Origin: Litchfieldia stipae
Lineage (GTDB): Bacteria > Bacillota > Bacilli > Bacillales > Bacillaceae_L
Length of the DNA: 52,989 bases
Direction: 5' to 3'
NCBI RefSeq assembly: GCF_014837155.1
Contig: NZ_JACYHA010000023.1
Span: 1 to 52,989, forward strand
Part shown: positions 28,092 through 36,612 of the stretch, piece after piece
Layout of the letters: each line of letters starts with the position of its first letter
How positions within the stretch are numbered: the first letter of the stretch is position 1
The notes under the pieces: model-generated
What the model saw: the letters and a program-made list of their open reading frames with translations, nothing else
The model's database searches: none
Told to the model about the DNA's origin: nothing
Made by a program: the position numbers and the translations under genes

Positions 28092-28337
28092 TTATAGATA
28101 CGCCGTTAATTCTTCGTCATCACTGAAATCATGTGAGGCATGATCAATATATCTTAACAAGGAATAGAGTTCGCGCTCGATAACCGAGTAATCTTTTTCA
28201 AAGTTATACGCATGTAGGAAATGCTCAATTTTCTTAGAAAGAAAATCGTCCTTCGTTCTGACCATAAGAATAAGTAGGTTATCCCATTGGGAACGATGTG
28301 TATAGTACAATGCTTTATCATAATCTGCTGTATTCAT
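28092..28337 (-). CDS. yhdB: YhdB family protein
   Basis: An 81-residue soluble protein beginning MNTADYDKALYYTHRSQWDNLLILMVRTKDD, which resembles the YhdB family of Bacillus as I recall it. It has an IEHFLHAYNFEKD middle and an acidic tail. Function is unknown. GTG at 28340 and ATG at 28337 both follow AAAGGAGG; the ATG is chosen. Location after pgcA and before a yhdC-like gene agrees with the B. subtilis order. Confidence 0.78.
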   Translation of the reverse strand: MNTADYDKALYYTHRSQWDNLLILMVRTKDDFLSKKIEHFLHAYNFEKDYSVIERELYSLLRYIDHASHDFSDDEELTAYL

Positions 28338-28506
28338 CACTAGTTGCCTCCTTTTTAGGAGTTAATACTAGTGTGTGGAGTTGTACAATTTTTTCTCACT
28401 GTAAATATTGGTCACATCGCCAAATAGGTGATTCCCTAAATTACCATTGTAATATCAAGGGTAGAGTGAAAACTAAGCAAAAAGAAGTCATTGGAGTGTT
28501 AAATAA

Positions 28507-29508
28507 ATGCATCGAATATTTATTTGTATCCTCGGACTATGTCTCCTTTTTGTAAGTCCTGTTCAAGGGAAAACAGAGAAAATTGTTCAAACTTCCCAGA
28601 TCTATACATATGAAAAAATGTTGAAGGATCTCTATTTATTATCGGAAAAATACCCGAATTTTATTGAATATAAAACAATTGGCAAATCAACTTTAGGTAA
28701 AGAAATACCAGCGATTAAACTTGGAGCAGGAAAGCAACACGTATTATTTGTTGGCTCACATCATGGAAGAGAATGGCTAACATCGACTTTGTTAATGAAA
28801 ATGATTGAGAGCTATTCAGAGGCATACTATCAACATACAAAGGTTGGTCAATTTGATCCGAGGATATTAGACGAAGTCTCGATTTGGTTTGTGCCAATGT
28901 TAAATCCAGATGGAGTCGATATTCAACAAAAAGGAATGCTGGCCTTTCCACTAATTCACCAACAGCTTTTACTGGAGATGAATGGCAATGATTTGAATTT
29001 TAAGAAATGGAAAGCAAATGGGATTGGGATAGATTTGAATCGACAGTATCCAGCTGGATGGAAAGAGATAAAAGGAGATCACCCTTTTCAATCCTATCAA
29101 TATTACAAAGGAACACAGCCTCTAGAAGCTGTCGAAGTGAATGCGCTTGTTCGCTTCATTCTTGAAGAGGATCCACTCATTTCAGTTGCTTACCATTCAG
29201 CAGGTCGAGTCATTTATTGGGCTTATAAAAATGATAAAAACAATGTGAATCGAGATAAAGCCATTGCATCCAAGCTTTCGACTCTAACGGGATATTCGCT
29301 TGCTAAACCTCCAAAGACAGCAGTAGGAGGAGGACTAACAGATTGGTTTATTACTCATTATAAAAGACCGGCATACACCATTGAAATCGGATATAGAGTA
29401 AAAGAAACAAACCTCCCATTGAGCATATTTCCTGAGGTATGGAAGCGAAATAATGGTGTAGGTCTAATGATTGCTGAACAAGCAAAAGTGATTAAACCAC
29501 TCAACTAA
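28507..29508 (+). CDS. Secreted M14-family zinc carboxypeptidase
   Basis: A 333-residue exported metallopeptidase. Residues 1-21 are a signal peptide. The M14 fold follows, with zinc ligands His86 and Glu89 in SHHGREW, the third ligand His230 in AYHSAGR, the substrate-binding LNPDGV and IDLNRQYPAGW motifs, and catalytic Glu293 in IEIGYR. Bacillus relatives cleave gamma-D-glutamyl-diamino-acid bonds of peptidoglycan or trim peptides; the exact substrate is not decided by sequence. There is no LysM or SH3 binding domain. It appears inserted between yhdB and a yhdC-like gene. Confidence 0.85.
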   Translation: MHRIFICILGLCLLFVSPVQGKTEKIVQTSQIYTYEKMLKDLYLLSEKYPNFIEYKTIGKSTLGKEIPAIKLGAGKQHVLFVGSHHGREWLTSTLLMKMIESYSEAYYQHTKVGQFDPRILDEVSIWFVPMLNPDGVDIQQKGMLAFPLIHQQLLLEMNGNDLNFKKWKANGIGIDLNRQYPAGWKEIKGDHPFQSYQYYKGTQPLEAVEVNALVRFILEEDPLISVAYHSAGRVIYWAYKNDKNNVNRDKAIASKLSTLTGYSLAKPPKTAVGGGLTDWFITHYKRPAYTIEIGYRVKETNLPLSIFPEVWKRNNGVGLMIAEQAKVIKPLN

Positions 29509-29575
29509 AAAGATTATTTTTCTTCCATCGGGGTATGCTATCAATAAATATGTAACAAAGCAGGAGGTAGAAAAC

Positions 29576-29920
29576 GTGGGAGAAAAATTTGTCCTTAAAT
29601 CGTGCTTTATTACGATTTTTTGTAGCTTATTGGCTTTTGGGTTGATGAACACATTTGCGAGTGCAGAGCCTGAAGAACAGGCAGCAGATTATGAAAAATG
29701 GAGCAAAATTGCCATTGATGTCGTCAAATTAAATTATCCAGAGCGAAAGGTAAGTGACTACAGCTACAAAGGCAGAGAAGAAATTTCTGATGTCCAAGCA
29801 AAGGATACTTTTGAATTAAATACAGAAGGCGAACAGGGAACAATTAAGGTGAACGTTATCATCTTATTTAATCCAAAAACAGATTCACTTATATCGTTAA
29901 GCTTAGAAGAAATGAGGTAA
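29576..29920 (+). CDS. yhdC: DUF3889 exported protein, YhdC-like
   Basis: A 114-residue protein with a signal peptide ending near AFGLMNTFASAEP. The mature part carries DYEKWSKIAIDVVKLNYPERKVSDYSYKGR and a beta-rich end, typical of DUF3889 proteins such as YhdC and YqzG. Function is unknown. GTG start after GCAGGAGG. It lies between yhdB and spoVR in the B. subtilis-like order. Confidence 0.72.
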   Translation: MGEKFVLKSCFITIFCSLLAFGLMNTFASAEPEEQAADYEKWSKIAIDVVKLNYPERKVSDYSYKGREEISDVQAKDTFELNTEGEQGTIKVNVIILFNPKTDSLISLSLEEMR

Positions 29921-29948
29921 AGTGCTTAGTGCATTTTATCTCTTTTTT
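29914..29948 (+). terminator. Terminator after the yhdC-like gene
   Basis: GAGGTAAAGTGC overlaps the stop codon and pairs over all 12 positions (some G-U) with GCATTTTATCTC, followed by six T. Confidence 0.85.
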
Positions 29949-30050
29949 ATTACAACATAAAAAGAAAATCACATGATTCTGCATTCCTCTTTCATCATTT
30001 CATAGGTTTGTTCATAAAGTGTTTGTAAGGACAAAAAGGAGGAGATGGCA

Positions 30051-31475
30051 GTGAGAGAGGAAGATCGTAAAGCACTCGAGTATGCTATTGATGAAATCAC
30101 TGAAATTGCAGATGGATTTGGTCTGGATTATTATCCGATGAGATATGAAATTTGTCCGGCTGATATTATTTATACGTTTGGGGCATATGGTATGCCGACG
30201 CGTTTTTCACATTGGAGCTTTGGTAAGCAATTTCACCGGATGAAATTACAATATGATCTTGGATTAAGTAAGATTTATGAGCTTGTGATTAATTCTGATC
30301 CTTGCTATGCGTTTTTATTAGATTCTAATTCACTTATTCAAAATAAGCTAATTGTCGCGCATGTTCTAGCACATTGTGATTTCTTTAAGAATAACTACCG
30401 CTTCAGTAACACAAAGCGAGACATGGTTGAAAGTATGGCTGCAACAGCTGAGCGGGTAAAGCATTATGAACATATCTATGGAACAGCAGAGGTTGAATCA
30501 TTTTTAGATGCGGTTCTTGCGATTCAAGAGCATATTGACCCCTCACTTATGAGACCAAAGCTTGCATGGAGTCTGGACGATACAATAGAAGATGATGAAG
30601 AGGACATCCCGGCAAAATCAGTTTCACCTTATGATGATTTATGGTCATTGGATGACAAAGATAAGCCAAAACCAGTTCGAAAGAAGAAGAAAAGAAAGCT
30701 CCCTCCTCAACCAGAAAAGGATATTCTCCTATTCATTGAAGAATACAGCAGAGATTTGGAAGATTGGCAGCGCGATATTCTTACGATGATGAGAGAAGAA
30801 ATGCTCTATTTCTGGCCACAGCTTGAAACAAAGATTATGAATGAAGGTTGGGCTTCGTACTGGCATCAACGCATCATTCGTGAAATGGACTTAACGTCTG
30901 ATGAGGCGATTGAATTTGCAAAGCTAAATGCAGGTGTGGTCCAGCCATCGAGGACTCAAATTAACCCTTACTATTTAGGTTTGAAAATCTTCGAAGACAT
31001 TGAGGAACGTTATAATAATCCTACAGCTGATATGATTGAGCGGGGTGTGAAGCCAGGATCTGGTCGAGAGAAGATGTTTGAGGTTCGTGAAGTGGAATCA
31101 GATATCTCGTTTATCCGTAACTATTTAACAAAAGATCTAGTCATGCGCGAGGATATGTACTTATTCCAGAAGCAAGGTCGTGACTATAAAATTGTCGATA
31201 AAGGCTGGGAGCAAGTACGTGATCAGCTAGTGAGCATGCGTGTTAATGGAGGGTTTCCATATATCACCGTTAATGATGGAGATTACATGAAAACGGGGGA
31301 GCTGTATTTAAAACATTGGTATGAGGGAATCGAACTTGATTTGAAATACCTTGAGAAGGTCATGCCATATCTTCACCAGCTTTGGGGAAGACCAGTTCAT
31401 ATGGAGTCGATGATTGAGAACAAGGGTGTTGTGTTTACGTATGATGGGAAGAGTGTGACTAGGAAATATGTATAA
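30051..31475 (+). CDS. spoVR: Stage V sporulation protein R
   Basis: A soluble 474-residue protein needed for normal spore cortex formation in B. subtilis; its biochemical activity is unclear. The N-terminal region contains [30 protein letters not shown] and [14 protein letters not shown], and the second half has [12 protein letters not shown] and [17 protein letters not shown]; all are SpoVR hallmarks. A basic stretch ([10 protein letters not shown]) marks a linker near residue 220. The ATG at 30045 is only two bases from AAAGGAGG; the GTG at 30051 has proper spacing and is preferred. A diverged piece of a second spoVR lies at 36521-36612. Confidence 0.95.
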   Translation: MREEDRKALEYAIDEITEIADGFGLDYYPMRYEICPADIIYTFGAYGMPTRFSHWSFGKQFHRMKLQYDLGLSKIYELVINSDPCYAFLLDSNSLIQNKLIVAHVLAHCDFFKNNYRFSNTKRDMVESMAATAERVKHYEHIYGTAEVESFLDAVLAIQEHIDPSLMRPKLAWSLDDTIEDDEEDIPAKSVSPYDDLWSLDDKDKPKPVRKKKKRKLPPQPEKDILLFIEEYSRDLEDWQRDILTMMREEMLYFWPQLETKIMNEGWASYWHQRIIREMDLTSDEAIEFAKLNAGVVQPSRTQINPYYLGLKIFEDIEERYNNPTADMIERGVKPGSGREKMFEVREVESDISFIRNYLTKDLVMREDMYLFQKQGRDYKIVDKGWEQVRDQLVSMRVNGGFPYITVNDGDYMKTGELYLKHWYEGIELDLKYLEKVMPYLHQLWGRPVHMESMIENKGVVFTYDGKSVTRKYV

Positions 31476-31692
31476 GGGATTGGGGAGCTGCTGAGGAATC
31501 AGTGGCTTTTTTAATACTTAGTTGACTAAATACTGTGCAATAAATATCTTCATTTTTAGGTAACTTGTGAAGAATATACTTAACCTCTAACGAGCAGGAT
31601 AGTTCCACAAAAAGAGTATAAAACTGGGTATCTTTACTATATGTTTTAAGGTTTTATTGAGGAGGATTACCTGGAGGGAAACCTATCATTCA

Positions 31693-31836
31693 ATGAAAAA
31701 CTGGAAGGAATTTCTTTTAGAAAAAATTAAACGACCAGTTTTTATAACCGGCGTTATCTTTGTGAGTAACTACTGGGAGATTGTATTGCTTATTATTGGA
31801 GAATCTTTCATAGTAAATAGTGCCAACACTATATAA
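31693..31836 (+). CDS. Possible small membrane peptide (47 aa)
   Basis: A 47-residue frame begins MKNWKEFLLEKIKRP and continues as one hydrophobic segment. A GGAGGG lies 15 bases upstream, which is too far. The frame extends in phase to a TTG at 31657 (59 residues), where a GAGGAGG occurs just after the TTG. No family is recognised. It may be a decayed gene or simply AT-rich DNA. Confidence 0.25.
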   Translation: MKNWKEFLLEKIKRPVFITGVIFVSNYWEIVLLIIGESFIVNSANTI

Positions 31837-31916
31837 TAATAAGTTACCTTATTCACAATTAAAAAACAGACTTCCCTAACTTTTGTTCAGTATATCGTAA
31901 TTATGTCTGTATAAAT

Positions 31917-31960
31917 GAACCTACGCTCCATTGTTCCGTGAACGGGAGTAGGTGATTTTT
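31917..31960 (+). terminator. Terminator-like hairpin before the C26 peptidase gene
   Basis: CCTACGCTCC pairs with GGGAGTAGG around one bulge, with an inner GTTC/GAAC stem, followed by six T. No clear gene ends here on the plus strand except the doubtful small frame. Confidence 0.6.
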
Positions 31961-32043
31961 TGAAAATCAAATATAATAGTGTTAAAGGTAAAATAAATTT
32001 CACCTTTATAGTTTAATAGAAATAAACAGGGAGTGAATAAGAT

Positions 32044-32751
32044 ATGGAGAAACCCTTGGTTGGCGTTTTACCCTTGTATGATAGTGAAAAAGAAAGTTAC
32101 TGGATGCTACCAGGTTACATGAAAGGGATTGAGGATGCAGGAGGAATCCCGATAATGTTACCGTTAACCACCGATGGTGAAGCGATCTTGAGATTAGCCA
32201 ATACTTTGGATGGATTTTTATTTACTGGTGGTCATGATATAAACCCAAAGTTGTATGGTGAGGAAATAGGGGATAAATGTGGGGAAATATGCGTTGCACG
32301 TGATACAATGGAAGCAAAACTTTTTAAGCAAGTTATAGAGCTAGATAAACCAGCATTAGGGATTTGTCGTGGTCTTCAATTATTTAACGTCTTGTTAGGA
32401 GGAACCTTATATCAGGATATTCCAACTCAACTAAGTCATAGTCATATTAAACATAAGCAAAAGCCGCCATACACTGAACCAGTACACAATGTTTACATAG
32501 CTAAAAATACCTTGCTATATCATATTCTTCAAACAGATACACTAAAAGTGAATAGTTATCATCATCAGGGTATTCAGACTATATCGGAACAATTAGAGTC
32601 TGCCGCAACAGCAGAAGATGGATTGATAGAAGCAGTTGTCATGCCAAATAGGAAATTTACTTTAGCAGTTCAATGGCATCCTGAGTTCAACTACGAATTT
32701 GATGACGATAACTTTAAATTGTTTGTAGAATTTGTAAGAGCATGTAAGTGA
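32044..32751 (+). CDS. Class I glutamine-amidotransferase-like hydrolase (peptidase C26)
   Basis: A 235-residue enzyme of the PuuD/gamma-glutamyl hydrolase group, which removes gamma-glutamyl groups, for example from gamma-glutamyl-GABA. The nucleophile Cys108 is in LGICRGLQLFN, and the His212-Glu214 pair is in QWHPEF. FTGGHDINPKLYGEE near residue 60 is typical of the group. There are no polyamine or folate genes nearby, so the substrate is uncertain. Upstream is a 570-base stretch without a clear gene. Confidence 0.85.
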   Translation: MEKPLVGVLPLYDSEKESYWMLPGYMKGIEDAGGIPIMLPLTTDGEAILRLANTLDGFLFTGGHDINPKLYGEEIGDKCGEICVARDTMEAKLFKQVIELDKPALGICRGLQLFNVLLGGTLYQDIPTQLSHSHIKHKQKPPYTEPVHNVYIAKNTLLYHILQTDTLKVNSYHHQGIQTISEQLESAATAEDGLIEAVVMPNRKFTLAVQWHPEFNYEFDDDNFKLFVEFVRACK

Positions 32752-32920
32752 CCAAGGACAGTCCCTTGTTGTTTGTGGAAAGTATAAATATACTATTAGG
32801 AGCGATGCCTTAGTAAGGGGTCGATCCCTTGTAGCTAGTAAAGAAGATAGCTATTCTAGATATTAAATTCCTCATCACATATTGATCTTGTTTAGAATTA
32901 GTCCAATTAATTAAATATAA

Positions 32921-33154
32921 ATTATAATTTTCCAGATTGCAGAGAAATATGACAAGACTCCAACTCAAGTCATTTTACGCTGGCATTTACAGAATCATAC
33001 AATTGTAATTCCAAAAACAGTCACACCTTCCCGCATGGAAGAGAACATTCAGGTATTTGACTTTGAGCTTTCTCATGAAGATATGGAGGCAATTAATCAA
33101 TTAGATTCTGGACGGAGGACTGGTCCTCATCCAAAGGAAATGAATGTGCGTTAA
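32921..33154 (+). pseudogene. C-terminal remnant of an aldo/keto reductase
   Basis: From 32933 the DNA reads IAEKYDKTPTQVILRWHLQN, then a stretch with IPKTVTPSRMEENIQVFDFEL and AINQLDSGRRTGPHP, ending at a stop at 33152. This is the last quarter of an aldo/keto reductase (normally about 275-280 residues). In phase upstream there is no start codon or catalytic Tyr/Lys region, only AT-rich DNA with stops. It is a truncated gene end and cannot be functional alone. Confidence 0.85.
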
Positions 33155-33177
33155 TCTCATTTTAGGAGGAAACAATT

Positions 33178-33546
33178 ATGAAAATAGAACATGTAGGGAT
33201 CATGGTCAATGACATGAACGAGTCTTTGGCGTTCTACCAAAACATCCTCGGATTAAAATTAAGAAAAAGAGAATGGTTGAATGAAACGGTTGAGCTTGCC
33301 TTTTTATTCTTCCCAGAACAGCCAAGTGTAGAGATTGAACTTGTACACGGCGTCCCTGTAGAAAACGAAGGGATCGTGAACCACCTGGCCTTTACAGTGA
33401 ATAACATCGAAGATGAAATTATTCGATTAAAAGAAGCCGGTACTCAATTAATAAATGAAGAACCTCAAATTATTTTAAAAGGTACTGTTAAAATCGCCTT
33501 TTTCCAAGGTCCTAATGGGGAGAAGTTGGAATTGGTAGAGAGATAA
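33178..33546 (+). CDS. VOC-family glyoxalase-like protein
   Basis: A 122-residue metal-binding protein of the vicinal oxygen chelate superfamily. It has two beta-alpha-beta-beta-beta modules: IEHVGIMVNDMNESLAFYQNILGLKL at the start and VNHLAFTVNNIEDEIIRLKEAG in the middle. Likely metal ligands are His5, the glutamate in VEIELVH, His69 and the last glutamate in GEKLELVE. Similar proteins act as glyoxalase I, methylmalonyl-CoA epimerase or dioxygenases; the reaction cannot be chosen. A clear AGGAGG precedes the ATG. It sits intact between two gene remnants. Confidence 0.85.
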   Translation: MKIEHVGIMVNDMNESLAFYQNILGLKLRKREWLNETVELAFLFFPEQPSVEIELVHGVPVENEGIVNHLAFTVNNIEDEIIRLKEAGTQLINEEPQIILKGTVKIAFFQGPNGEKLELVER

Positions 33547-33581
33547 GTGACAGTTTAATAAAGGTGCATTAATAAAATTGA

Positions 33582-33668
33582 AATCTAACGGAGGAAGCGA
33601 TTCGCTATCTTGGTGAAGGAAACGCCAAGGGAAAGGTCGTCGTCTGCATCGAAAGTAGTCAGACTTAA
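33582..33668 (+). pseudogene. C-terminal remnant of a zinc-type alcohol dehydrogenase or quinone reductase
   Basis: From 33591 the phase reads EEAIRYLGEGNAKGKVVVC and stops at 33666. This is the typical tail of MDR-family dehydrogenases (AIRYLGEGHAKGKVV-like). A stop codon lies just upstream in phase, so only about 28 codons of the gene survive. Confidence 0.75.
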
Positions 33669-33672
33669 TGGA

Positions 33673-33855
33673 GTATTAGATTGCATCTTATTTCATCATG
33701 AGAGGTTTGATGGCAAGGGTTATCCTACAGGACGAAAGGAAAAAGAAATCCCATTGGTTTCCCGAATTACTGCAATAGCTGATACATTCAATGCTATGAC
33801 TACCCAAAGAGTATATAGAAAAAGTAGTGATATTCAAAGTGCCTTAAATGATTAA
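33673..33855 (+). pseudogene. Remnant of an HD-GYP domain protein
   Basis: The reading VLDCILFHHERFDGKGYP followed by KEKEIPLVSRITAIADTFNAMTTQRVYRK is the second half of an HD-GYP cyclic-di-GMP phosphodiesterase domain. The metal-binding HD part before it is missing and DNA from another gene lies directly upstream. The frame ends with a short tail at 33855. It is a truncated piece fused by rearrangement to the dehydrogenase remnant. Confidence 0.8.
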
Positions 33856-33948
33856 GTAACTTATTTCTAAAGGGGAATAATTCATTAGGATTTGGAATAT
33901 GGGGATTGTTGACTGCAAGTCTGCTTCTAATCATTCGTTTAGAGGTTC

Positions 33949-33977
33949 TTGACATAATTTTCTAGAAACTATAACAT
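33949..33977 (+). promoter_or_regulatory. Sigma-A promoter of the TPP-riboswitch transcript
   Basis: TTGACA at 33949-33954 and TAACAT at 33972-33977 are separated by exactly 17 bases. The expected start point, near 33984, is just before the riboswitch. Confidence 0.75.
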
Positions 33978-33997
33978 TATATATAACTTAATGATAA

Positions 33998-34080
33998 ACA
34001 CTAGGGGTGTTATTTAACTGAGATGAGTCTTACTCAAACCCTTTGAACCTGAACTAGCTAATACTAGCGTAGGAAAGTGT
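33998..34080 (+). ncRNA. TPP riboswitch (THI element)
   Basis: The closing stem pairs ACACT (33998-34002) with AGTGT (34076-34080). The conserved GGGGTG, CTGAGATGAG, ACCCTTTGAACCTGA (34038-34052) and GCGTAGGAAAGTG segments are all in order, and the P3 arm is of normal length. Thiamine diphosphate binding should turn off the downstream SDR and monooxygenase genes through the terminator at 34143-34177. Confidence 0.97.
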
Positions 34081-34142
34081 AAACTGTAATACATATTGAA
34101 AGGCCATTGTGCCTTAGTTTTACTATGTATATATTTGTTTGT

Positions 34143-34177
34143 ACGCAACTTTCCTTTGGGGATGTTGCGTTTTTTTT
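34143..34177 (+). terminator. Riboswitch-controlled terminator
   Basis: ACGCAAC pairs with GTTGCGT, followed by a T-run, 55 bases before the SDR start. A second hairpin (AAGGC/GCCTT, 34100-34115) lies between the aptamer and the terminator and may take part in switching. Confidence 0.88.
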
Positions 34178-34231
34178 CTATCATTTTTTAGGTGAGTTTC
34201 AACAAAAATGTAAAATAGAGGAGTTGCTAGG

Positions 34232-34984
34232 ATGACTAGAACAGTAGTCGTAACAGGTAGTAGTCGAGGGTTAGGCGCAACGATTGTAAGGACATTGGCA
34301 AAACAAGGATTTCAAGTAGTTATCAATTACTATAAAAGTGAAGATGCTGCAAAGAAGCTCGTTTCTGAGCTTGGTGAAGAGAATGCGATTGCCATTCAGG
34401 CGGACGTGACCAATCGTGAAGAAGTTGATAACTTAATAAAGAAAGCAACCACATATTTTGGTCAAATCGATGTTGTCGTCAACAATGCGTTAGTAGACTT
34501 TAAATTCGATCCAACGAAACAGAAAGCATTCATAGATTTGACTTGGGAAGACTATCAAAACCAATTAGATGGTACGTTAAAAGGAGCATTTAATGTAGTT
34601 CAAAGCGTCTTACCTCAATTTATAGAACGCCAAGATGGAAGTATTATAAGTATAGGTACGAATTTATATCAAAATCCTGTTGTACCTTACCATGAATATA
34701 CAACAGCTAAAGCTGGGTTGATAGGGTTTACACGTAATGTCGCTTCTGAATTAGGACCATATGGTATAAGAGCGAATGTAGTTTCAGGCGGATTGTTAAA
34801 AATGACTGACGCAAGTGCTGTGACAACACCAGAAGTATTTGATTTAATTGCTCAATCAACACCATTGAGGAAGGTGACCACACCTGAAGATGTAGCCAAT
34901 ATGGTCGCTTATTTATCCTCCGAACATGCAAACGGGATTACAGGTCAAAATTTCACAGTAGATGGCGGTTTGACAATGAACTAA
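34232..34984 (+). CDS. Short-chain dehydrogenase/reductase under TPP control
   Basis: A 250-residue FabG-like SDR. It has the NAD(P) loop TGSSRGLG (residues 8-15), the second-strand NNALVDF, a catalytic serine in SIISIGTN and the catalytic YTTAK near residue 155; the C-terminal NGITGQNFTVDGG is standard. Its substrate is unknown. It is the first gene after a TPP riboswitch and is followed 41 bases later by a flavin monooxygenase gene, so a role in thiamine or thiazole/pyrimidine precursor metabolism is inferred. I recall TPP-controlled SDRs being noted in comparative genomics (oarX), but could not check this. GAGGAG lies eight bases before the ATG. Confidence 0.9.
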   Translation: MTRTVVVTGSSRGLGATIVRTLAKQGFQVVINYYKSEDAAKKLVSELGEENAIAIQADVTNREEVDNLIKKATTYFGQIDVVVNNALVDFKFDPTKQKAFIDLTWEDYQNQLDGTLKGAFNVVQSVLPQFIERQDGSIISIGTNLYQNPVVPYHEYTTAKAGLIGFTRNVASELGPYGIRANVVSGGLLKMTDASAVTTPEVFDLIAQSTPLRKVTTPEDVANMVAYLSSEHANGITGQNFTVDGGLTMN

Positions 34985-35025
34985 TCGAATAAATTACCGT
35001 AGATAAACCTTTGAGGTGTAAACAA

Positions 35026-36333
35026 ATGACAAAAATGAAAGAGAAACAACTACACTTAGGTGTTCTACTGTATGGTTGTGGACACCATCAAGCTGCTTGG
35101 TTAATGCCTGATTCAAGTGTTGAACGTATCGGTGACATTTCCTACTATCAGTCTTTAGCTCAGCTGGCGGAAAAAGGGTACTTTGATGCAGTATTCTTTG
35201 CTGATAATCAATCCTTTCAAGGGGAAGATACGAGTGAGATGCCAGCCTTTTGGTTTGATCCAGTCGTCAATTTGACGGCTATTTCTCAAGTGACTAAACA
35301 TGTGGGACTAGTTTCAACAATTTCAAGTACTTTTTCTAATCCTTTCACAGCTTCACGACAACTATTAAGTTTAGACCATATTACAAAAGGACGTGTTGGT
35401 TGGAACCTCGTTACGTCAATGAGAGATGTAGAGGCATTAAACCATGGTATGGAAGAATTACCTTCCCATGAAAAACGCTATGAGAAAGCAGATGAATTCG
35501 CTGCATTAATGAATAAGTTATTTCTGTCATGGGATAGCAATGAGTTTCTCCATCATCGAGAAGAAAGAACATTGATAAATCCTTCAAACATTCATCCCAT
35601 TAAACATGAAGGTACGTATTTTAAAGTGTATGGCCCATCCACTACGCCAAAAAGCCCTCAAGGCAAACCAGTATCTATGCAAGCGGGGGCTTCTAAACAA
35701 GGAATTGCTTTAGCCGCTAAATATGCCGATGCAGTCTATTCCGTGTCATGGAATTTAAAGCAAGCAAAGAAGTTTCGGAAAAAATTAGACGAACAAGTGA
35801 AACAAAGCGAAAACAGCGATAGACATATTAAAGTGTTTCCAGGCTTAGTAACTTACGTGGGCCATACCATCGAAGAAGCGCTGGCCAAAAAAGCAGTGTT
35901 AGATGAGCAATTACCACTTGAAACAGCTTTAAAGCAGTTGAGTTTCTTCATACAACAAGACTGTTCTAATTGGGAAATTGATAAAGAAGTACCTCCATTA
36001 CCCCCAGTAGAAGAATTTGCCGGTCCTATTGGACGATACGAAACCATACTAGAAATTATAAATGATACCCAACCTACAGTAAGAGAATTATTAGGCTATC
36101 TTAATGCAGGCGGTGGGCATCACACGTTGATAGGTACACCCGAACAAATTGTAGATCAGATGGAAGTCTGGTTTAAAGCTGGTGTGGCTGGCGGTTTTAA
36201 CCTAATGCCTCCCACATTACCCGGTAGTTTAGACGACTTTGTAGAACTCGTTGTTCCTGAATTGCAACGAAGAGGTCTTTTTAGAAAAAAATATGAAGGC
36301 CATACTTTCCGTGAACATTTAGGATTATCATAG
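35026..36333 (+). CDS. Luciferase-like flavin monooxygenase, NtaA/SnaA type
   Basis: A 435-residue FMN-dependent monooxygenase of the nitrilotriacetate/DszA/SnaA branch. The TIM-barrel landmarks are LAEKGYFDAVFFADNQS, LVSTISSTFSNPFTASRQLLSLDHITKGRVGWNLVTS and MQAGASKQGIALAAKYADAVYS. Such enzymes use reduced FMN from a separate reductase, which is not encoded here. Relatives oxidise C-N or C-S bonds of aromatic or chelating compounds. Being in a TPP-riboswitch operon with an SDR suggests action on a thiamine-related compound, which is inference. The TTG at 35011 lies within the binding site TTGAGGTG; the ATG at 35026 is used. A terminator follows at 36379. Confidence 0.9.
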   Translation: MTKMKEKQLHLGVLLYGCGHHQAAWLMPDSSVERIGDISYYQSLAQLAEKGYFDAVFFADNQSFQGEDTSEMPAFWFDPVVNLTAISQVTKHVGLVSTISSTFSNPFTASRQLLSLDHITKGRVGWNLVTSMRDVEALNHGMEELPSHEKRYEKADEFAALMNKLFLSWDSNEFLHHREERTLINPSNIHPIKHEGTYFKVYGPSTTPKSPQGKPVSMQAGASKQGIALAAKYADAVYSVSWNLKQAKKFRKKLDEQVKQSENSDRHIKVFPGLVTYVGHTIEEALAKKAVLDEQLPLETALKQLSFFIQQDCSNWEIDKEVPPLPPVEEFAGPIGRYETILEIINDTQPTVRELLGYLNAGGGHHTLIGTPEQIVDQMEVWFKAGVAGGFNLMPPTLPGSLDDFVELVVPELQRRGLFRKKYEGHTFREHLGLS

Positions 36334-36378
36334 AAATCAATTTCGATGAATTCACTAGAATGAGTAGATCTGCAATCT

Positions 36379-36408
36379 GGCGCGTTTGCTACATAACGCG
36401 TCTTTTTA
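36379..36408 (+). terminator. Terminator of the TPP-controlled operon
   Basis: GGCGCGTT pairs with AACGCGTC (one G-U), then five T. Confidence 0.85.
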
Positions 36409-36520
36409 CGATTAATTGGACTATTAAACAAAACGATCACAGAATTGATGGGATACTGAACAAACAAGGACAGGATGTTGGGTGAGAAGTAAAGATCCGG
36501 ATTATACAGTGAAAAGCCTG

Positions 36521-36612
36521 TACATCAAAAAGCAGAGTCGAGATTACAAAATTGTTGATAAGGGCTGGGAACAGGTCCGTGATTAATTAGTAAGCATGCG
36601 TGTAAATGGTGG
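36521..36612 (+). pseudogene. Diverged fragment of spoVR
   Basis: The reading [19 protein letters not shown], then a stop, then LVSMRVNGG matches the intact SpoVR stretch beginning [16 protein letters not shown], encoded near 31165-31260. The DNA differs at about one base in five, mostly silently, so this is not a recent copy of the local gene. The glutamine after VRD has become TAA. The match ends abruptly at 36612, where histidine-kinase sequence begins. Confidence 0.85.

Larger units (their letters stand above)
31476..32043. other. Intergenic stretch with a possible membrane peptide and a terminator
   Basis: This 568-base gap begins the accessory zone. It holds a weak small open frame at 31693-31836 and a terminator-like hairpin near 31917-31960. 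Nothing else recognisable was seen on either strand. Confidence 0.6.

Noticed and set aside
28298-28555. An 85-codon plus-strand frame crossing the yhdB start and the carboxypeptidase start.
   Set aside because: It overlaps two better-supported genes and lacks a binding site.
32748-32775. A short palindrome around AAGGACAGTCCCTT after the C26 peptidase gene.
   Set aside because: Too short and without a T-run. It may be a piece of a dispersed repeat, but no second copy is visible.
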